Below, one piece after another: positions 5,262 to 5,496 of a stretch of 5,496 nt of DNA. The stretch is from assembly GCA_029940245.1 (NCBI GenBank), contig JAOZRF010000221.1:1-5496 (forward strand), in the 5' to 3' direction. Within the stretch, counting starts at the first letter, position 1. Each line of letters opens with the position of its first letter. Origin of the DNA: Desulfobacula sp. (lineage in GTDB: Bacteria > Desulfobacterota > Desulfobacteria > Desulfobacterales > Desulfobacteraceae). The notes beneath the pieces are model-generated. The model saw nothing but the letters and a program-made list of their open reading frames with translations. It had not been told where the DNA came from and searched no databases. A program made the translations under genes and the position numbers.

Positions 5262-5496
5262 ATGAATATTGAAACAATGGTGGCCCAGATAAAACAACAT
5301 CCTGATTTTCATAAGGCAGGTATGATTTTATGTCATAATGGTGTGGTCAGAGCCACATCCCGGGAAGGCGATGAAGTGACAGGACTTGAAATTGCTGTTG
5401 ATCATAAAAGGCTGGAGCAGATCCTCAATGAACAGAAAAAAAGGCCGGGTATTATTGATATTTTGATTCATATTATTGAAGGGGAAAAACTTTTTG
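5262..5496 (+). CDS. moaE: MoaE-like molybdopterin synthase large-subunit homologue, 3' end outside window
   Basis: The first 78 codons of an open frame run to the window edge. The start ATG is preceded by AAGGAA at good spacing and lies 10 nt after the mobA stop. The visible part includes MILCHNGVVRATSREG (21-36), which corresponds to the strand region of MoaE (GAVVTFTGKVRNH in the E. coli protein), followed by a strand-helix segment GLEIAVDHKRLEQILNEQ (41-58) and KKRPGIIDILIHIIEGEKL (59-77). MoaE is the large subunit of molybdopterin synthase, which transfers sulfur from MoaD thiocarboxylate to cyclic pyranopterin monophosphate. Compared with E. coli MoaE, the N-terminus is shorter and the EHYPGM segment is not recognisable, so this is a divergent member. 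The active-site lysines lie in the part not seen. Coding status is very likely; the exact function is an inference from resemblance and from the neighbouring mobA and moaB. Confidence 0.78.
   Translation, partial: MNIETMVAQIKQHPDFHKAGMILCHNGVVRATSREGDEVTGLEIAVDHKRLEQILNEQKKRPGIIDILIHIIEGEKLF

Overview
The window looks like chromosomal DNA from a sulfate-reducing deltaproteobacterium (Desulfobacterota), most likely of the Desulfobacter/Desulfobacula type. This placement is an inference from three things: the protein flavour of the MoaE-like, MobA and PyrR products, the fused ATP-sulfurylase/APS-kinase, and a moderate GC content judged by eye. No ribosomal RNA or other strict marker is present. 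Gene density is high, with two divergent transcription units.

Leftward unit (minus strand, read from about 4329 down to 67): pyrR (PyrR-type phosphoribosyltransferase) - moaB (molybdopterin-binding protein) - a 136-residue protein of unknown function - a sat/cysC fusion (bifunctional sulfate adenylyltransferase/adenylylsulfate kinase, making PAPS) - gmd (GDP-mannose 4,6-dehydratase). The junctions are tight: 3 nt, 4 nt, a stop/start overlap and 24 nt. The five genes are therefore probably one operon, although they belong to unrelated pathways: nucleotide regulation, molybdenum cofactor, activated sulfate and deoxysugar synthesis. The last two together supply precursors for a sulfated or deoxyhexose-containing surface glycan. 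The final 66 bases at the left edge hold no supportable gene.

Rightward unit (plus strand, from 4640 to the edge): mobA (molybdenum cofactor guanylyltransferase), then the first 78 codons of a MoaE-like gene that runs off the window. With moaB on the other side, the divergent region sits between two sets of molybdenum cofactor genes.

The 310-base intergenic region 4330-4639 is the least ordinary part. It holds three exact or near-exact 14-bp tandem repeats (4401-4442). The second repeat provides the -35 of a very good sigma70-type promoter with an extended -10 (4425-4453), pointing at mobA. Downstream, inside the predicted mobA leader, lie a partial repeat copy (4474-4487), a short perfect palindrome (4491-4503) and a 112-bp imperfect inverted repeat (4502-4613) that could fold into one long hairpin. 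The partial copy could compete for the same 3' arm. This may be a dispersed palindromic repeat that landed in the leader, a cis-regulatory RNA, or both. I found no CRISPR array, transposase, tRNA, rRNA or phage gene.
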